Shown here piece after piece: positions 45,884 through 61,045 of a stretch of DNA of 64,000 nucleotides. The position numbers and the translations under genes are program-made. Below the pieces are notes generated by a model that saw only the letters and a list, made by a program, of their open reading frames with translations, was not told where the DNA came from and ran no database searches. The stretch is from Stereum hirsutum FP-91666 SS1 (taxonomy: Eukaryota > Basidiomycota > Agaricomycetes > Russulales > Stereaceae). The stretch is taken from positions 1,690,852-1,754,851 of the forward strand of contig NW_006763136.1 of NCBI RefSeq assembly GCF_000264905.1, in the 5' to 3' direction. Position 1 is the stretch's first letter. Each line of letters begins with the position of its first letter.

Positions 45884-47347
45884 ATGCAGAGCTCATCTAC
45901 ACGCTCAGTTCTCTCTCGTCTCTTCTCCATATCTCGTCACATCAATAGCACGCCTGTTCCTGTTCCAACCCGTACGCGATTTATGGCTACTACAACGATG
46001 AATGAGTCTACGCCTACGATGGCCAGCGCACCGTTGTCTGACGTGACATTTCCCACTTCACCGATTCCGCCAAATCCGTTGGGGGAGGGAAAGTGCATCA
46101 GGACGGCAGCGGCACTCATGATAGGGTACGTTGTTGCTAGGCTCAGTTTGAAAGTTGCAGGGGAACTGACTTGCTGGCGTGGTGGCTCTTGATGTGTAGA
46201 GACGAGATCCTGAACGGAAAGACACTTGACCGAAACTCGAATTATTTCGCAAAGTTCTGCTTTGAGCAAGGTATCGACCTGTACGTCCTCTTACCACAAA
46301 CCTTTGAACCTAACTTGACAGCAGGCGTAGGAAGCGGATAGAGGTCATACCTGATGAAGAAGAAGATATGTAAGTTCACAGTCGTTTCTCTTCAAGAATG
46401 TGGATTGGTCTTCATGGGAATATCGAGGAAGTATCGAGGCGTCGAGGAGAATGGTGAAGAAATACGATTTCGTTATTACCTCGGGAGGTATTGGACCCAC
46501 TCACGATGGTGAGTTCGTCCATCCACGTTCGAGTGTGGCGTACTTTGTGGCGCAACACTTCTTCCGTTATTCCCCTCGTCCTTGTGTACGTCGATGTTGA
46601 CGAGCACACAATCTCGGCTGGTAGATATAACATATGCTTCACTCGCCGCATCTTTCAACCAACCACTCATTCACCACGCCGAAACCCTCCACCGAATGGC
46701 CGAGATGAGCAAGAACCGGCCATGGGTGGCCCAACAGTCTGAGGAACAGCGAGTAGCCCGAGAGCGTATGGCTCTGTTTCCAGAGAAAGCCGAAGTGCTC
46801 TATGTGGCAAAGGATATCTGGGTTGTAAGTCGAAGATATAGTATATCTACCACTTCGAGATTGTCGCTGAACACCTTACTCTCTCCATCTTGTCGTACAG
46901 CCCGTGATCAGACTAGAAGGAAAGCTTTGTGTGTTCCCCGGCATCCCGGGGCTCTTCCAAAAAATGATTGATGGTCTAACACCGTATTTGCCATTGCCAC
47001 CACCGGAAGAACGTCCTTTCAGGCAACAAGTCTTTACATCGTACGTTCTACAATACGTATTCGCAGCCATAAACCTTCGATTGCACACTGATCATCGCAT
47101 CGTTTATATCAGGCTCCCTGAGTCTTCGATAGCACCCTACCTCACCTCCCTCCATAAACGAGTCAAGGGAGAAGGCATTAGAGTCGGGTCATATCCTCTT
47201 CTCATGAAAGGAGTGTATATCAGTCTCATTGGCATGGATAGGAAGAGGGTGAACGAGCTTTGCGAGGAAGTCGAGAAAGAAGTGCAGGGGAAGTTGGTCA
47301 GTGAAGAGGAGGTGAGGGAGGCGAAGGCGGAGTCGCTGAAGGAGTAG
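45884..47347 (+). CDS. MoCF/CinA-type molybdopterin-binding-domain protein, probably mitochondrial
   Basis: Member of the fungal group resembling the N-terminal domain of animal FAD synthase; in that fold the domain can hydrolyse FAD or related nucleotides, but the fungal role is uncertain. The start at 45884 (MQSSSTRSVLSRLFSISRHI) looks like a mitochondrial presequence; a second ATG after RTRF would give a cytosolic form. The domain begins RTAAALMIGDEILNGKTLDRNS, split by an intron near 46130-46200. FCFEQGIDLRRIEVIPDEEEDI follows, then YDFVITSGGIGPTHDDITY across an intron near 46506-46625. Later WVPVIRLEGKLCVFPGIPGLF has the conserved PGIP block. The C-terminal exon has SYPLLMKGVYISLIG and ends AKAESLKE. 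All MoCF core motifs (GDEIL, GGIGPTHDD, PGIP) are intact. Confidence 0.88.
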
Positions 47348-47695
47348 TGTGGTTTGGCTTTCTTATGGTTTGGGCATTCAGTACCTTATTTCTGTGATTA
47401 TGGATGTATTGTCGCTGAGTATGGATAACACGTTGGACTCCAGCTCATTGTCGCAAACTGTCAGATTGGCATGAAACAAAATATGTGATGCATCGGAAAC
47501 CGTAAAGCAAGTGCCCCGTCGAATAGTGACTAGGCCGTCACACGATATGCCACCAAGAAATCTCTGTAGATCGACATGACATGTGGCACCCAATGTGGCG
47601 AGGTTGGGACGAGGTCTTCCTGCACAATAAAGAAGTGAATGAATAAATCACGCCTGTGCTCATGATACAGCAAATAACATACATCGACTCAATAT
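47348..47695. other. Convergent intergenic region
   Basis: About 350 bp between convergent genes. No conserved frame seen. Confidence 0.5.
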
Positions 47696-48210
47696 TCAAA
47701 ACACCGTGATCAAGAAAGCCTTGAGTAGTGGATTTCTTTTCGCCGCCTCCTTAGGGAATATCTTCCCCGTCTTCTGAATATATTTGCGCAACGCATCGGC
47801 GGATTGAAAAGCCTTGACGACCTTTCCTTGGCGGCGCGCATCAACCAAGTCCACTATGTTCACAAACTTGCTCGTGAGGGCCTACAGAGTCCAGACAATG
47901 TCCGCAACGATGAGCATGGCTGTATTTGTAACACGGTCAAACGCCGGATTCTCACTCCCAAAACGCTTACCTTTTTGCACTTTTTGATGCTTTGAGGAAC
48001 GTCCTCGTCCTTTATCCCTGCAGTCTTACACAAATCCTGCCACGCCTTCAAATCCGCCACGTTATGCCCGAAATGCTCTTCAAACCCTGTCGCAACCGAG
48101 GTGGCAAAGAACGTCCGCCTGCCGTTCCGATACGCCTTACTGCCCTTAGTGAGGCCTTCTGTGACGGCGAGACGAGCGAACTCGTCAGCAAAAGAATCGA
48201 TGTCGGCCAT
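47696..48210 (-). CDS. Unknown 141-residue protein
   Basis: No domain recognised with certainty. Two exons: the first (80 residues from 48210) begins MADIDSFADEFARLAVTEGL and contains FFATSVATGFEEHFGHNV and WQDLCKTAGI; an 89-nt-scale intron (GTAAGC...CTGTAG, about 47882-47970) joins it in frame to ALTSKFVNIVDLVDARRQGK, ending LLKAFLITVF with TGA at 47696. It is soluble, helical, and rich in Lys and Phe. Regular codon use and clean splicing suggest a real gene, perhaps basidiomycete-specific. Confidence 0.75.
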
Positions 48211-48759
48211 TCTGGTGGTGAAGTTTTGGCGAGTAGACGGGTGGGGATAGTTATTGGATGAGAGGAAAGACAGTATGCGGTGAAGAGAACTAGGGTCTGT
48301 TAAAAATGGGTTGGGCAGAGGGGAGGGAGCGTGATTCAGAGGGATCTACTGAAGCTAATAAATAATGTGGCGCGCTTCACGGACATCAACAATCCACCCA
48401 CGCCTGTCAGCTGGTATTGATGTCCGGAAGCTTGTTCGAGGCCTCGTTGAGATGTTAGGAACAAAAGGGCTCTCGGCATCGGGGAAAGGTAGAGGCTGGA
48501 CTCGCCGCTGCGAGGACTGATAAAGGCAGCCTCGAGGGTATAGATTCGCGTAAAGAGGCCCCATGGGTGAGCCAGAGTCAACGCGATGAGAAAGAGATAG
48601 GTCAAAGAGGGCACCAACATGCCTTCACCGGGAGGTAGAAAGTGCAAGCGGAGATGAGACGAACGGACGAGGTTCAGCACTCGAAACAACTTCCAAATCT
48701 GTGATTGATAGAAATACATTGCCAAAGCATACATAGACATCGCGGAGGCTTAGTCTAGT
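48211..48759. other. Intergenic region
   Basis: 550 bp between two minus-strand genes. A 134-codon frame (48336-48740, -) begins 20 bp beyond the helicase stop and has no family resemblance. It is probably fortuitous within the helicase 3' region. Confidence 0.45.
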
Positions 48760-51700
48760 CTATTTCTGCGAAACGAACGTCCGCATTAGCTTCTAACCAG
48801 GCCAGCCATTTTTTGAGGTACGACCCGCCGTGCTGAACCGTCGATGAATCCCCGACGATGCACTAATGTTTGTCAACTGATCAGCGACGAACGTTGAATA
48901 GAGGTGACGCAGGCGCACTGAACGTACTAGATGTCTTCTTGCTCGAGTCATTGCGACTAGCATCGGAGCATACGTGTATCAGATGTGAAGCCAGAAAGCG
49001 GACGAGATGGACAACCTCACCATTCAGTCTTCGCTTCTCTTTCAAAAAGCCAACCTCTCTCTGTTTTGTGTTAGCAACGAATGTGTGGCTTCCTAAGAAC
49101 ACTCATTTGAAGCAAGAAGACGTACCTTCTCGTTTGACCGTACAAGACTGATGATGACAGCCTCTTTCTCCCGCCCTTGCATCCCATCCACGGTTCCAAT
49201 TTCCAGATCTGTGCCGTATGTGGGACGAAGTATGGAGGTCAGAAGTGTTACCTGTGCTTGATAGCTATATGAGGGAAAACAAACAGGTATCAGAATCGTG
49301 AGATTGAAAAGAGCGAAGTAGGAAACGAACGGTGTTATGATCGCGATTTGGGATGGTAAGATCCCGACATCGACCTGGACAGATGGATATGGCGTTAACA
49401 TTGCTAGGATAAAACCAGTCACGACCAGAGCAAAACTCACCAACTGTTCAACCCACTTCCTTACGACCGTCGCTTCATTCTCGTTACACTTACTCCCTTC
49501 ATCCCCATCTCCTTCCGTCCTCTCGAAATATTCACACCCTGCAGTATCGAAGAATACGACGGGAGTTCGGAGCACTTCCTTATCCACATTGTCTTCTTCA
49601 TCCTTTGAGTTATCATCACCATCAGTATTGACGTTCGATAGATCGCATAGGAGATGGGAAGCGACGGAGGGGTGAGCTTGGAGCTTGGAGTTATACATGA
49701 CTTGAGACGGGAACTGAGCGATTTGTTCGTGCATACTAAGTTGCACACCGAATAAAAACACGAGAGATCAGATCTTCATGCTTTTCACGAAAACTGAGAA
49801 GCGTCAAAAATGGCGACTAACCGATATTGAACGGTGAGCATCCTCTTGATACCTGGCCCATATAACTTCTCCAGCCGTTCAAACATCGTCGTCTCTAATG
49901 TTCTTGGAGGTCTAAGGACTCGTAGGCGTGCTTTCTTGGGCTTCACCTTGTTCTTGTCATCCTTCGTCACCTCTACGTCCTTCTTGGGAGTAGTAGATGC
50001 GGGTTCAAGTTCATTCTCGCCATCTGTGTCTTCAGAAGAACCTTCGGAGTCCGAGCCACTCGCAGAGTCGTCTTCACCTTGAGGCTTTGACTGAGGTACT
50101 TCGGCTTTTGGATCTGAGGGCTTGACTTTCGCCTTTGCTGCAGCTTTGCCTGTAGTCTTGGTCGCAGCAGCTTTCTTGTCTGCCTTCTTTTCCTTTCCAG
50201 ACTTGTCCAGAGATAAGATCGTTGGTGGGAGTTGCTTTGGATCGCCGGCCAGGATGAGTTTCGAGGCTTTGAAGATGGGTATCCAGCATACCTTCATACA
50301 TGACGGTAAGTATCTATGATCTAGGAACGGGTCCGGAAGAGAATAGCGAGAGAAACTCACAGCTTCAAGGGCCTGTGTTGCTTCGTCGATGATGACAACA
50401 TCGAACTTCTGATTCCAGAGTTGTCTTCCTCCGGCAGAGTGGCATGTGGCGAGCACTACCTGACGGGTCAGACGGGATAATTAAATGGTGTTAGTACGGT
50501 CGTGAAAATGGCACATAAGTCCCTTCCAAGTATGGGCATAGGCATGGCGATATCTCCGCGTACCTGTGATTCGCTGAGCACGGTTTGAACAACTCCGCCT
50601 TCTCGTTGACGATACCTACCAGCAAACCAAGTATTTTAATAAATGTGCGTCGCAGTATAGATTAAGAGGAGTTGTTTTCACTCGCACTTACTCCTTCCTC
50701 AACGCCTTCACCTCTTCCCACATCTTCTTCCTCTCTAGCCCTCGCGGGCCCTTACCTTTCGCACCCTTACCTTTCCCCGACAAAGTATCCATGGCGGCCT
50801 GAAGCTCGTTCTTCACGTCCTTCGCCAACGCAGCCTATCCATAATTCGCGCATCGAAATATCCTTCGTTAGAGAGATCCCTTGTACACATATGACGCGTT
50901 AGAAATGGTTGAATATCTAAGAACATACCTGATCTGACCTTCCCGCCTTAACTTCCAAGGTCGCCTCCAACACCCCTTCATTATTCGCCATCACACGCGC
51001 CGGGTGTCCTACCCTCGTCACCTTCAGTTTTTCAAATTTGTTTTCCGGAGTGGGGAGGGCAAGAAGACGTTCGAGAATATTGTCGACTGATAGATTGGAA
51101 GCACCGCAGACGAGGAGACGTTTTGGTTTAGGATTGTAGGAGGACGTAGAGGTCAGTTGGCGGATGATTTCGATCAGGGTGTGTGTCTTTCCGGTTCCTA
51201 GAAAAGTACGCGTGAGTATACGTGAGCAAGGTAGTGGTAGTGCAGGAGGGGTGATATACCTGGCGGACCGTGTATACAAGCCAATTCTGGAGACTCCAGG
51301 GCAAATTTGATCGCTTCCTTCTGACTGTCGTTGAGCGAGCTGTCGAAGAACTTTAGATCTTTGACTGGTGCTCTGTCTGACGGTCTGGACATGCCGAGGA
51401 GCACTTCAGTTAGCTTGGTTAATTCTGGCTGGTTTTTGCCGCCACCCTATCCCAGATGAATATATATAGCCTTAAATTCAGCAACAATTTTGATGGGCAG
51501 ATAAGAAAACGGGACATACGGAATGAGTCCCAGTGGCGGACGTAGGTATCGCGATCTTTTCGAGTTGGTCTAGCGTTTTCTCCATTCTGAGCGGTAAAAT
51601 AATTGTGAATATAAATCTGAGGATGGCCCAGAAATGGTAGGCACAGAACTACCTGTCGTATGTGACACTGTTGGCGAGTTTGACTATTCGACATCTCTCC

Positions 51701-52341
51701 GGTAAGTCTAGGTCGTCTGAACTCGAATCGGATGCATCGACAGCGATGGCGATGCGCGTGTCCGATACCTGTATGCATGTTGAGAATTAGTCACTGGAGG
51801 CTTAGATCCACCATACCGTCCTCTGGAGGACATTCTCACCTTATACACAACACCCTCTACGAATTGAGATGTTTTAGATTCAACAGCTGATTTCTTCGCC
51901 TTCGTGCCTTTCTTGGATGCTCCACTCGCCGCCACATTTTCTTCGATGCGAGCAAGGTCTCCGGGTCTGATGAACAACGATGAAGACGACATGCTCAGAC
52001 GGAGACGGAATAAGCACTTACCGAAGCGTATGAGGAGGAAATATGGGGTTCGTGTGATAGGCCGCTGGACGCTCTAACTCAACCAACCTGCACTTCTTCG
52101 AATCATCTCCAAGGTCATATGAGAGGTTGAGGAGAGGTACTTACGTCTTCCCCCCAAGACCGACACCTATAGAAGATACGCCAACCCCAATCAAGGCCAG
52201 CCCCTTCTGTTCAAGGAGCTTTGGGCCACAGTTCGAGAGTAACAGAGAAGTGCGTTCGATTTCGGCCTCACGTTCTTTCGCCAGGAGTACGCGATGACGG
52301 TCGATGAAAGCTGAAAGTTCTTTCTCTGTAGATAGCTGCAT
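48760..52341 (-). CDS. HCS1: SF1B DNA/RNA helicase, Hcs1/SMUBP-2 family
   Basis: 5'-3' helicase of the Upf1-like group; the yeast homologue is DNA polymerase alpha-associated helicase A. From [20 protein letters not shown] at 52341. The N-terminal part has an OB-like region with [15 protein letters not shown] and [10 protein letters not shown]. Helicase motifs in order: Q/I region [16 protein letters not shown], Walker [14 protein letters not shown] near 51180-51290 (split by an intron), motif [16 protein letters not shown] near 50400, motif [17 protein letters not shown] near 50230, motif [18 protein letters not shown] near 49730-49830, motif [16 protein letters not shown] near 49180, motif [12 protein letters not shown] near 48945. 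Between III and IV lies an insertion of about 80 residues rich in Lys, Ala, Ser and Asp/Glu (49940-50200). Last exon ends [14 protein letters not shown]. All catalytic residues are present. Confidence 0.93.
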
Positions 52342-52861
52342 ACTACCTGGAATACCTTAGTAGTCTAAAACAATGTACTGGGTCTCCGATGGGAAGAGGA
52401 TGGTAAGAGAGCAGAGGAAAGCACGCACGCCACAGCTACTCTTAGGATACCAGCGATTCGGCTCCCTAATCTTATCAATCATTCCATTTCTCCAGATGAA
52501 CCGCCGACTGTCGTTCTCGGAGGCAGCCCCTGACTCTGACCATAATGTTTACTTTTCGGAGACGAACAGCATCTCACGCATCTCCCTGGAGGTGTCTCTA
52601 TGAAGACATTCACCCTCCAAGCTCATAGTTCACGCTAACGTCTTGCCTAGAGAATGTTGAGAGTGATCATAGAAAGGGCTCACCTGAGCCGTTTTCGATG
52701 TTTCGGTGACGTCGCGAGGACGAAGCATGCTTGGAGTCCCTTACACTTTCAATTATTCTAGGTCGTGTTCAGCTCTATAAAAAGCGTGCTGCCCTTACCC
52801 TCGCCCACGTCTCCAAACGCCCCAGTTCAGCCCTTTGCACACCCACCCTTTCACGAGTAAG
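52342..52861. promoter_or_regulatory. Divergent promoter region with GACGTC palindrome and TATA box
   Basis: 520 bp between the helicase and the Dug3-type gene. GTGACGTCGC at 52706-52715 contains the CRE-core palindrome GACGTC (52708-52713). TATAAAAA at 52776-52783 lies about 80 bp upstream of the plus-strand ATG at 52862. Confidence 0.6.
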
Positions 52862-54607
52862 ATGTGTCGCTGGTTTGCTTTCATCAGTCACAACCCAGTC
52901 CTGCTCGAGGACGTCCTCATCGACCCTCCTCATGCGGTAGGCACCTCGATTGTCCGATCTTGATCATCCACTCATTTTTTTGTGGGCGGCTTTCAGGTAA
53001 CAAAGCAGTATGCTCTTATATCTTCATCTACTTCTACGCAGACTAACGTTCAATAGAGTGCTTGATCATTACCTTCCTGGTTGGACCCTCTTGCGAGTAT
53101 ATGGTCTACATTCATTGCTCATTCCCCCACCTATTAGGTTTGATCCATCAGACGCCTGGGGAAAGCAAAGATGAAATTGAAGCTGCTCAAAAAGATGTTC
53201 AGCTGAGTGCGTTCTAATACTGTTCCTTATGGCATTTTCCGATACAAATATACTAATGTTTTCTCTACCCCCAGGAAACATCATGTATAACATCGATGGC
53301 TTCGGTGTAGCGTGGTACACGACTGCTCGTGCCGAGTTCGAGCCCGAATTTACCGAAGGACCTCGTCCGGCGATGTACAAGACTGTCGCTCCTGTGTGAG
53401 TAACCGAGTCCCCCAAATTGCCCCTATCTATATACACCGTTCCTTTGGCTTCGTTCTAATTTTGGACCATCGCCGCATCGTCTTTATATCCTATCTCGAT
53501 TTTACAGCCTCACGGACCCGACATTCACTTTTGTTTGTGGCAATACCTCCTCGAAGACTATCCTCGCGCACGTCCGCGCGGCGAGCGCTCCTCCTATCGT
53601 GCCGACCAATAACCACCCTTTCATATTCGGTCGCCACAGCTTCATGCATAACGGCGGTGTGACCAACTTTGGCAAGATTGTACGTTCTACACGCCACCCA
53701 CCGCCTGCCTGGCCTGTTTTCCTCTCATCGTCTTCACCCTTCGCATGTGTAGCGTCAGGCCGTCATCTCGAAGATCAGCAAAGAGAACGTCGCGATGATC
53801 CAGGGCAACTCCGACACTGAGGTTCGTTTTCACCGTAAAAGATTTTATTTATACTCAACCTTCTATAGCACGTCGCTGCGCTTTACTTTACGCGTCTGGG
53901 AGATACATCTATCACGCACCCTGTCGAGCACATGCGAGATTGTTTGGCATGGGCAATCAAGACCGTGCAGGATATTCAGGCGCAGGTGCTGACTCCAGAG
54001 GAGCTCAAGCAATCCGCTAACTCCCTGAACCTCTGCACTAGTAAGTCTTTATCTCTCTCCCTGTCATCTATCCCTGGTTCCGAGTCCTCAACTGACTCAT
54101 GTTCAACCGACCGCTTACTCTCACACAACCATCTATCTCGTCAAATTACGCTTATAGCCGACGGAGAGCAGATGGTCGCCGTCCGCTGGCGCAACTCTGA
54201 CGTCCAACAGCCCCCCAGCCTCTACGTCTCCACTACCGCCGGCGTCAAACTCAATCGCAAGCACCCCGGCTCGAGCACTGACGGTGTCAGGACCCCACAG
54301 GAACTCACTGAGCAGATCGGGTCTGCCAGGGAGTTGAGCCATGAGAAGAATGCGCATGGGTTGCACCTGATCGTTGCATCTGAACCGTCGAGTACGTTTT
54401 CTCTTGTCTGTTTTTTTTTGCGAATTGCCGTCTGTTTTCGAGTCCTGGTTTCCTCCACTTTTCGAATATGGCATAACCGTTGCTGATGTCCGGACTTTTC
54501 CTGCAGCGTGGGACCCGAAGGACTGGAAGTTGATTGACAAGAACGACTACGTGATGGTGGACAAAGACATGAACCTGACGGTCGACGCGTTGATGTTGCC
54601 AGAGTGA
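52862..54607 (+). CDS. DUG3: Class-II glutamine amidotransferase, Dug3 type
   Basis: Type-2 (Ntn) glutamine amidotransferase fold. Yeast Dug3 works with Dug2 in cytosolic glutathione degradation. Starts MCRWFAFISHNPVLLEDVLI; Cys2 is the expected nucleophile after Met removal. Following exons give CLDHYLPGWT near 53060, NIDGFGVAWYTT near 53290 (family NADGFGVAYY), CGNTSSKTILAHVRAAS near 53540, NNHPFIFGRHSFMHNGGVTNF near 53610-53670, and IQGNSDTEHVAALYF across an intron near 53820. The C-terminal half has EQMVAVRWRN, SLYVSTTAGVKLNRKHPG and DYVMVDKDMNL. Introns are around 50-100 nt, about nine in all. No Dug1 or Dug2 gene is visible in the window. Confidence 0.9.
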
Positions 54608-54996
54608 GTGCTGAGGGATGGACAGACAGATGATACAGGTCTTTGAATCTAGGGTGTCTCGTACGGACTATGTGGAGTACCGATCGCACGATGTTTCTTG
54701 GGACATACACGTGTTGTCAGCTTCGAAGTTAGGTTGTGTTACGACTTACGCTCACCTGCGTGCGATTTAATGTAAAGTAAACTCTGAGCGTGTACAGGAC
54801 GATGATGCTGAACAATAAGGAGTTTTTATTTTCTCGTACATGGAACAGCACTCGGACAAAAAACATAGACGGACTTGAACGCGAGGTATACGAAAAGGAG
54901 TACACACAATGCAAGCAGAAAAAAACGTAAGAATGAAACTAACCACCAAATCGCCCTCGCTGTCGTAATTATCGTACACCAGAATGATACTCTACC
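54608..54996. other. Convergent 3' intergenic region
   Basis: About 390 bp between the Dug3-type gene and MCM4. No gene seen. Confidence 0.5.
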
Positions 54997-58416
<3,420 letters not shown>

Positions 58417-58523
58417 AGCGGGCAAAAACTGAGGAAGAACGCAGGGAGACGAAAGCTAACGAAGAGAACGCGCTCGCAATGACGTGACAAATGACCGACG
58501 CGCTACGGTCACGCTGTGACGGA

Positions 58524-58529
58524 ACGCGT
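58524..58529. promoter_or_regulatory. MCB-type element (ACGCGT) upstream of MCM4
   Basis: ACGCGT lies 108 bp upstream of the MCM4 ATG, among further GACGCG/AACGCG near-matches (58466, 58497). In yeasts MBF binds this box in G1/S replication genes; its use here is inferred. Confidence 0.55.
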
Positions 58530-58688
58530 TTACTTTAGGGCAGGCTCAGGTCCGCCACATTATTTCGCCACACCAGCGCGCACAGGCCCCAGGGTATCCG
58601 TCGTGCTCCGTCGTACACCCGTGTAGAAAGCACAAAGTTCATACACATATATTGCTTCACTACATCCCTCGCTCGTCGCTATGCAGCT

Positions 58689-60800
58689 TTACTCAGCAGC
58701 TACAGTTCCCCTGCCCAACCACTCCCCATAATACGCACAGTCCCTGGGATTCGTCGGCCCTCCATCCTTGCAAAACTCAAACACAGGGCACCTCCCACAC
58801 GGAGCCTGGCTCCATCCTAATGCCACTCTTTCTTGACGGACGGCACGGTAGACGTAGGCACTGCCCGTAAACGCATCGACTTCAGAAGTTTCAGAGGCTA
58901 CAGGAGAGGACGACCGGGCGCGTGATTTCGCTTTTGGTTTCTTGGAAGAGGACTTCGACTTGGACTTCGAGCGAGATCGGGATCGCGAGCGTTTGTGGGA
59001 TTCTGAGTCTGAGGGTTCCGAGTCTGAGCCAGATTCTGATCCAGATTCGGATGAAGAGGCGAGGGATTTGGATTTGGAATTGGATCTTGACTTGGCTCCT
59101 GGCTTGGACTTCTTCTTCTTCTTGCCTTTGTCCACGTTTTCATCACCGTCACTGTCGTCTTCACTTCCACTCTCCTCGATCTTGCGCTTCTTGCTCTTAC
59201 TCCTGTTCTTCTTCCCACCATCACTCTCACTTTCGCTGCCACTCTCCTCATCATCATCACTAACGTCCCTGCGCTTCCTCTTCTTGCCTTTGCCCTTCTC
59301 GTCGCTCCGTGACTTTGACTTCGATCTGGACTTGGACTTCTTTGGGGTAGATATCGCCTCGTCATCCGTCTCGCCCGACGCATCGTCGTCGCTCGTCTTG
59401 ATCTTCACTTTTGACGATTTTCGTTTCTTGGAAGAGGACGACGAGTCGGGTTTGCTGCTTCGTTTCCGTTTCTTCTTGTCGGAATCAGAATCAGAGTCAG
59501 TCTCGGATTCGGACCCTGAGCCATCATCTGCGTTAGCTTCCCAGAGGGCTGCTCCGAACGCGGGAAGCTGACGCGAAATAAAATCATGTGTCAGCATACG
59601 ATGCAAGTGAAGAGTTGGTGTAAGGAAGACCCACCTTCTCAACGTCCCCATCGAGCACGAGGACATTCAGCAGGCTCTCAACATGGGCCTCCGTCAGCTG
59701 CGTCTCCGTAATTCTACTCTTCTCCAGGAAGCTGAGGACGTGTTTAGAACTGGGGTATGATGGTGAATTGGAGATGGAAAAGAGTGGTTGCGAGGATTCG
59801 GGCATGTCTTCAGAGCGTTTTTGTTTCGGGAAACTCTGTGTGGCGAGATGTGGCGTCAGCGATGTCCCAGGATCGCATGTGAAGGGACTGAAGGAATGGG
59901 GAGAGGGGCAGGGAGGAGACAAAATAAGACGTACGCGATCCCGAATAAATCGAAGGCATGCACTGCATAGAAGCTTGATGAATTCTGTGTCGAGTTCGCC
60001 ATCGGTATACCAGGGGCCACCTGTAAGTTCGACGGACGGTTCGAGGTGGGCCATCATGTAGAGTTTGCGTGTTGGATACTATACAAATATGAATGCATCA
60101 GCGTGTTACTGAATAAACACGAGCGTGTTTATGGACGAACCTTCACAGCACCAGTGAAGGGCTTGATAATCTGCTTCTGGGTAAGAGATTTCAGACATCG
60201 GTCAATGACGGTCTGATGAAGCTCAGTCTTGGCTTTCAGATGTTTTGTCCATATACCTGCTCACACAACAAGAGACAAGGCATGTCAGAAATAATAACGT
60301 ATGGAGTGACCGGGCAGGGACGCACCGAGATTTCCAGCGGCCTGGATGTGACTCAGGACCATGTCTTCTTCGCCAGACATGCCCTTCTTACTGAAGGATG
60401 GCAATTATCAGAGCCCCTGCCATAAATCAAAATTGGAATAGTACCCACAGATCCATCTCTCCCTTCTGCACCGCACGATACAATAGGGTTCCTTTCGGGT
60501 CCTTCATCACTTTCAACATCCCCTATATATTCATCTCAGCTCAACGTCATACAGGCAGCATGCAGACTTGGATCGCGTACCGCAGCAGACAGAAAGTTTA
60601 TGGCCTCTATGCGCTTGGAGGCGTCGCTCTCCAGCGCATCCATCTCCTTCTGTGTAAGAGGCTATAGCGCGTACAAAGCAAGCGTTAGTGTTCAGGAAAC
60701 AATCGAACCGGGCGCTGGGACGCACCTTTCCAGCCGCAAGGGCGACTTGATGAAGCTTCTTCTCCAATGCATTGATCTTTCGACCTTTGGAAGAAGACAT
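58689..60800 (-). CDS. RPC34: DNA-directed RNA polymerase III subunit RPC6 (RPC34/RPC39) with a large low-complexity insertion
   Basis: Pol III-specific subunit that helps open promoters and contacts TFIIIB. Starts MSSSKGRKINALEKKLHQVA at 60800. Winged-helix regions: ASKRIEAINFLSAAGML near 60600, LGIWTKHLKAKTELHQTVID near 60240, CLKSLTQKQIIKPFTGAVK, then MMAHLEPSVELTGGPWYTDG near 60020, LDTEFIKLLCSACLRFIRD. A third helical part, VLSFLEKSRITETQLTEAHV, follows. The C-terminal cluster-binding module is CGRCPVFEFC and NPRDCAYYGEWLG at 58720-58800, with four cysteines matching the Fe-S ligand pattern of human RPC39. Between them, 58900-59530 encodes about 210 residues of Ser, Lys, Asp, Glu and Arg repeats. 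Typical RPC6 proteins are near 300-400 residues, so this is enlarged. In tandem with MCM4. Confidence 0.93.
58900..59530 (-). repeat. Low-complexity SK/SD/RS repeat region inside RPC6
   Basis: Degenerate tandem repeats encoding runs such as SESETDSDSDSDKKKRKR, KSKSRSKSKSRS and RSRSRSRSKSKSKSS. The composition opens long antisense frames on the plus strand, which are artefacts. Confidence 0.9.
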
Positions 60801-61045
60801 GGTAGTGGATGTCCAGCACTAAGCAGGATGGGCGCAAGCAGGTTCGAGGAAGAGAGACAGAAGGAAGTGCACGCCAGATGTTCGGGCTCTGTGCAGAAAT
60901 GTGTGAATTTGCAATTCTGACCATGTGTGGCACTGATTGCCTCCGCGCAACGTCATTCAATTGTGGCACCGCTGCTACATCACTTGCTCTCCAACCGTCA
61001 TCATCTTCGTGCTCTACTACCAAAACGCCATATATTCAGAGCGAA

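Noticed and set aside
48336..48740. 134-codon minus-strand frame with an ATG
   Set aside because: Begins 20 bp after the helicase stop, shows no family resemblance and no promoter signal; treated as fortuitous.
58942..59571. Long plus-strand frame (209 codons) rich in Asp, Ser, Leu and Phe
   Set aside because: It is the antisense of the low-complexity insertion in RPC6; the composition follows from the repeats and no domain is present.
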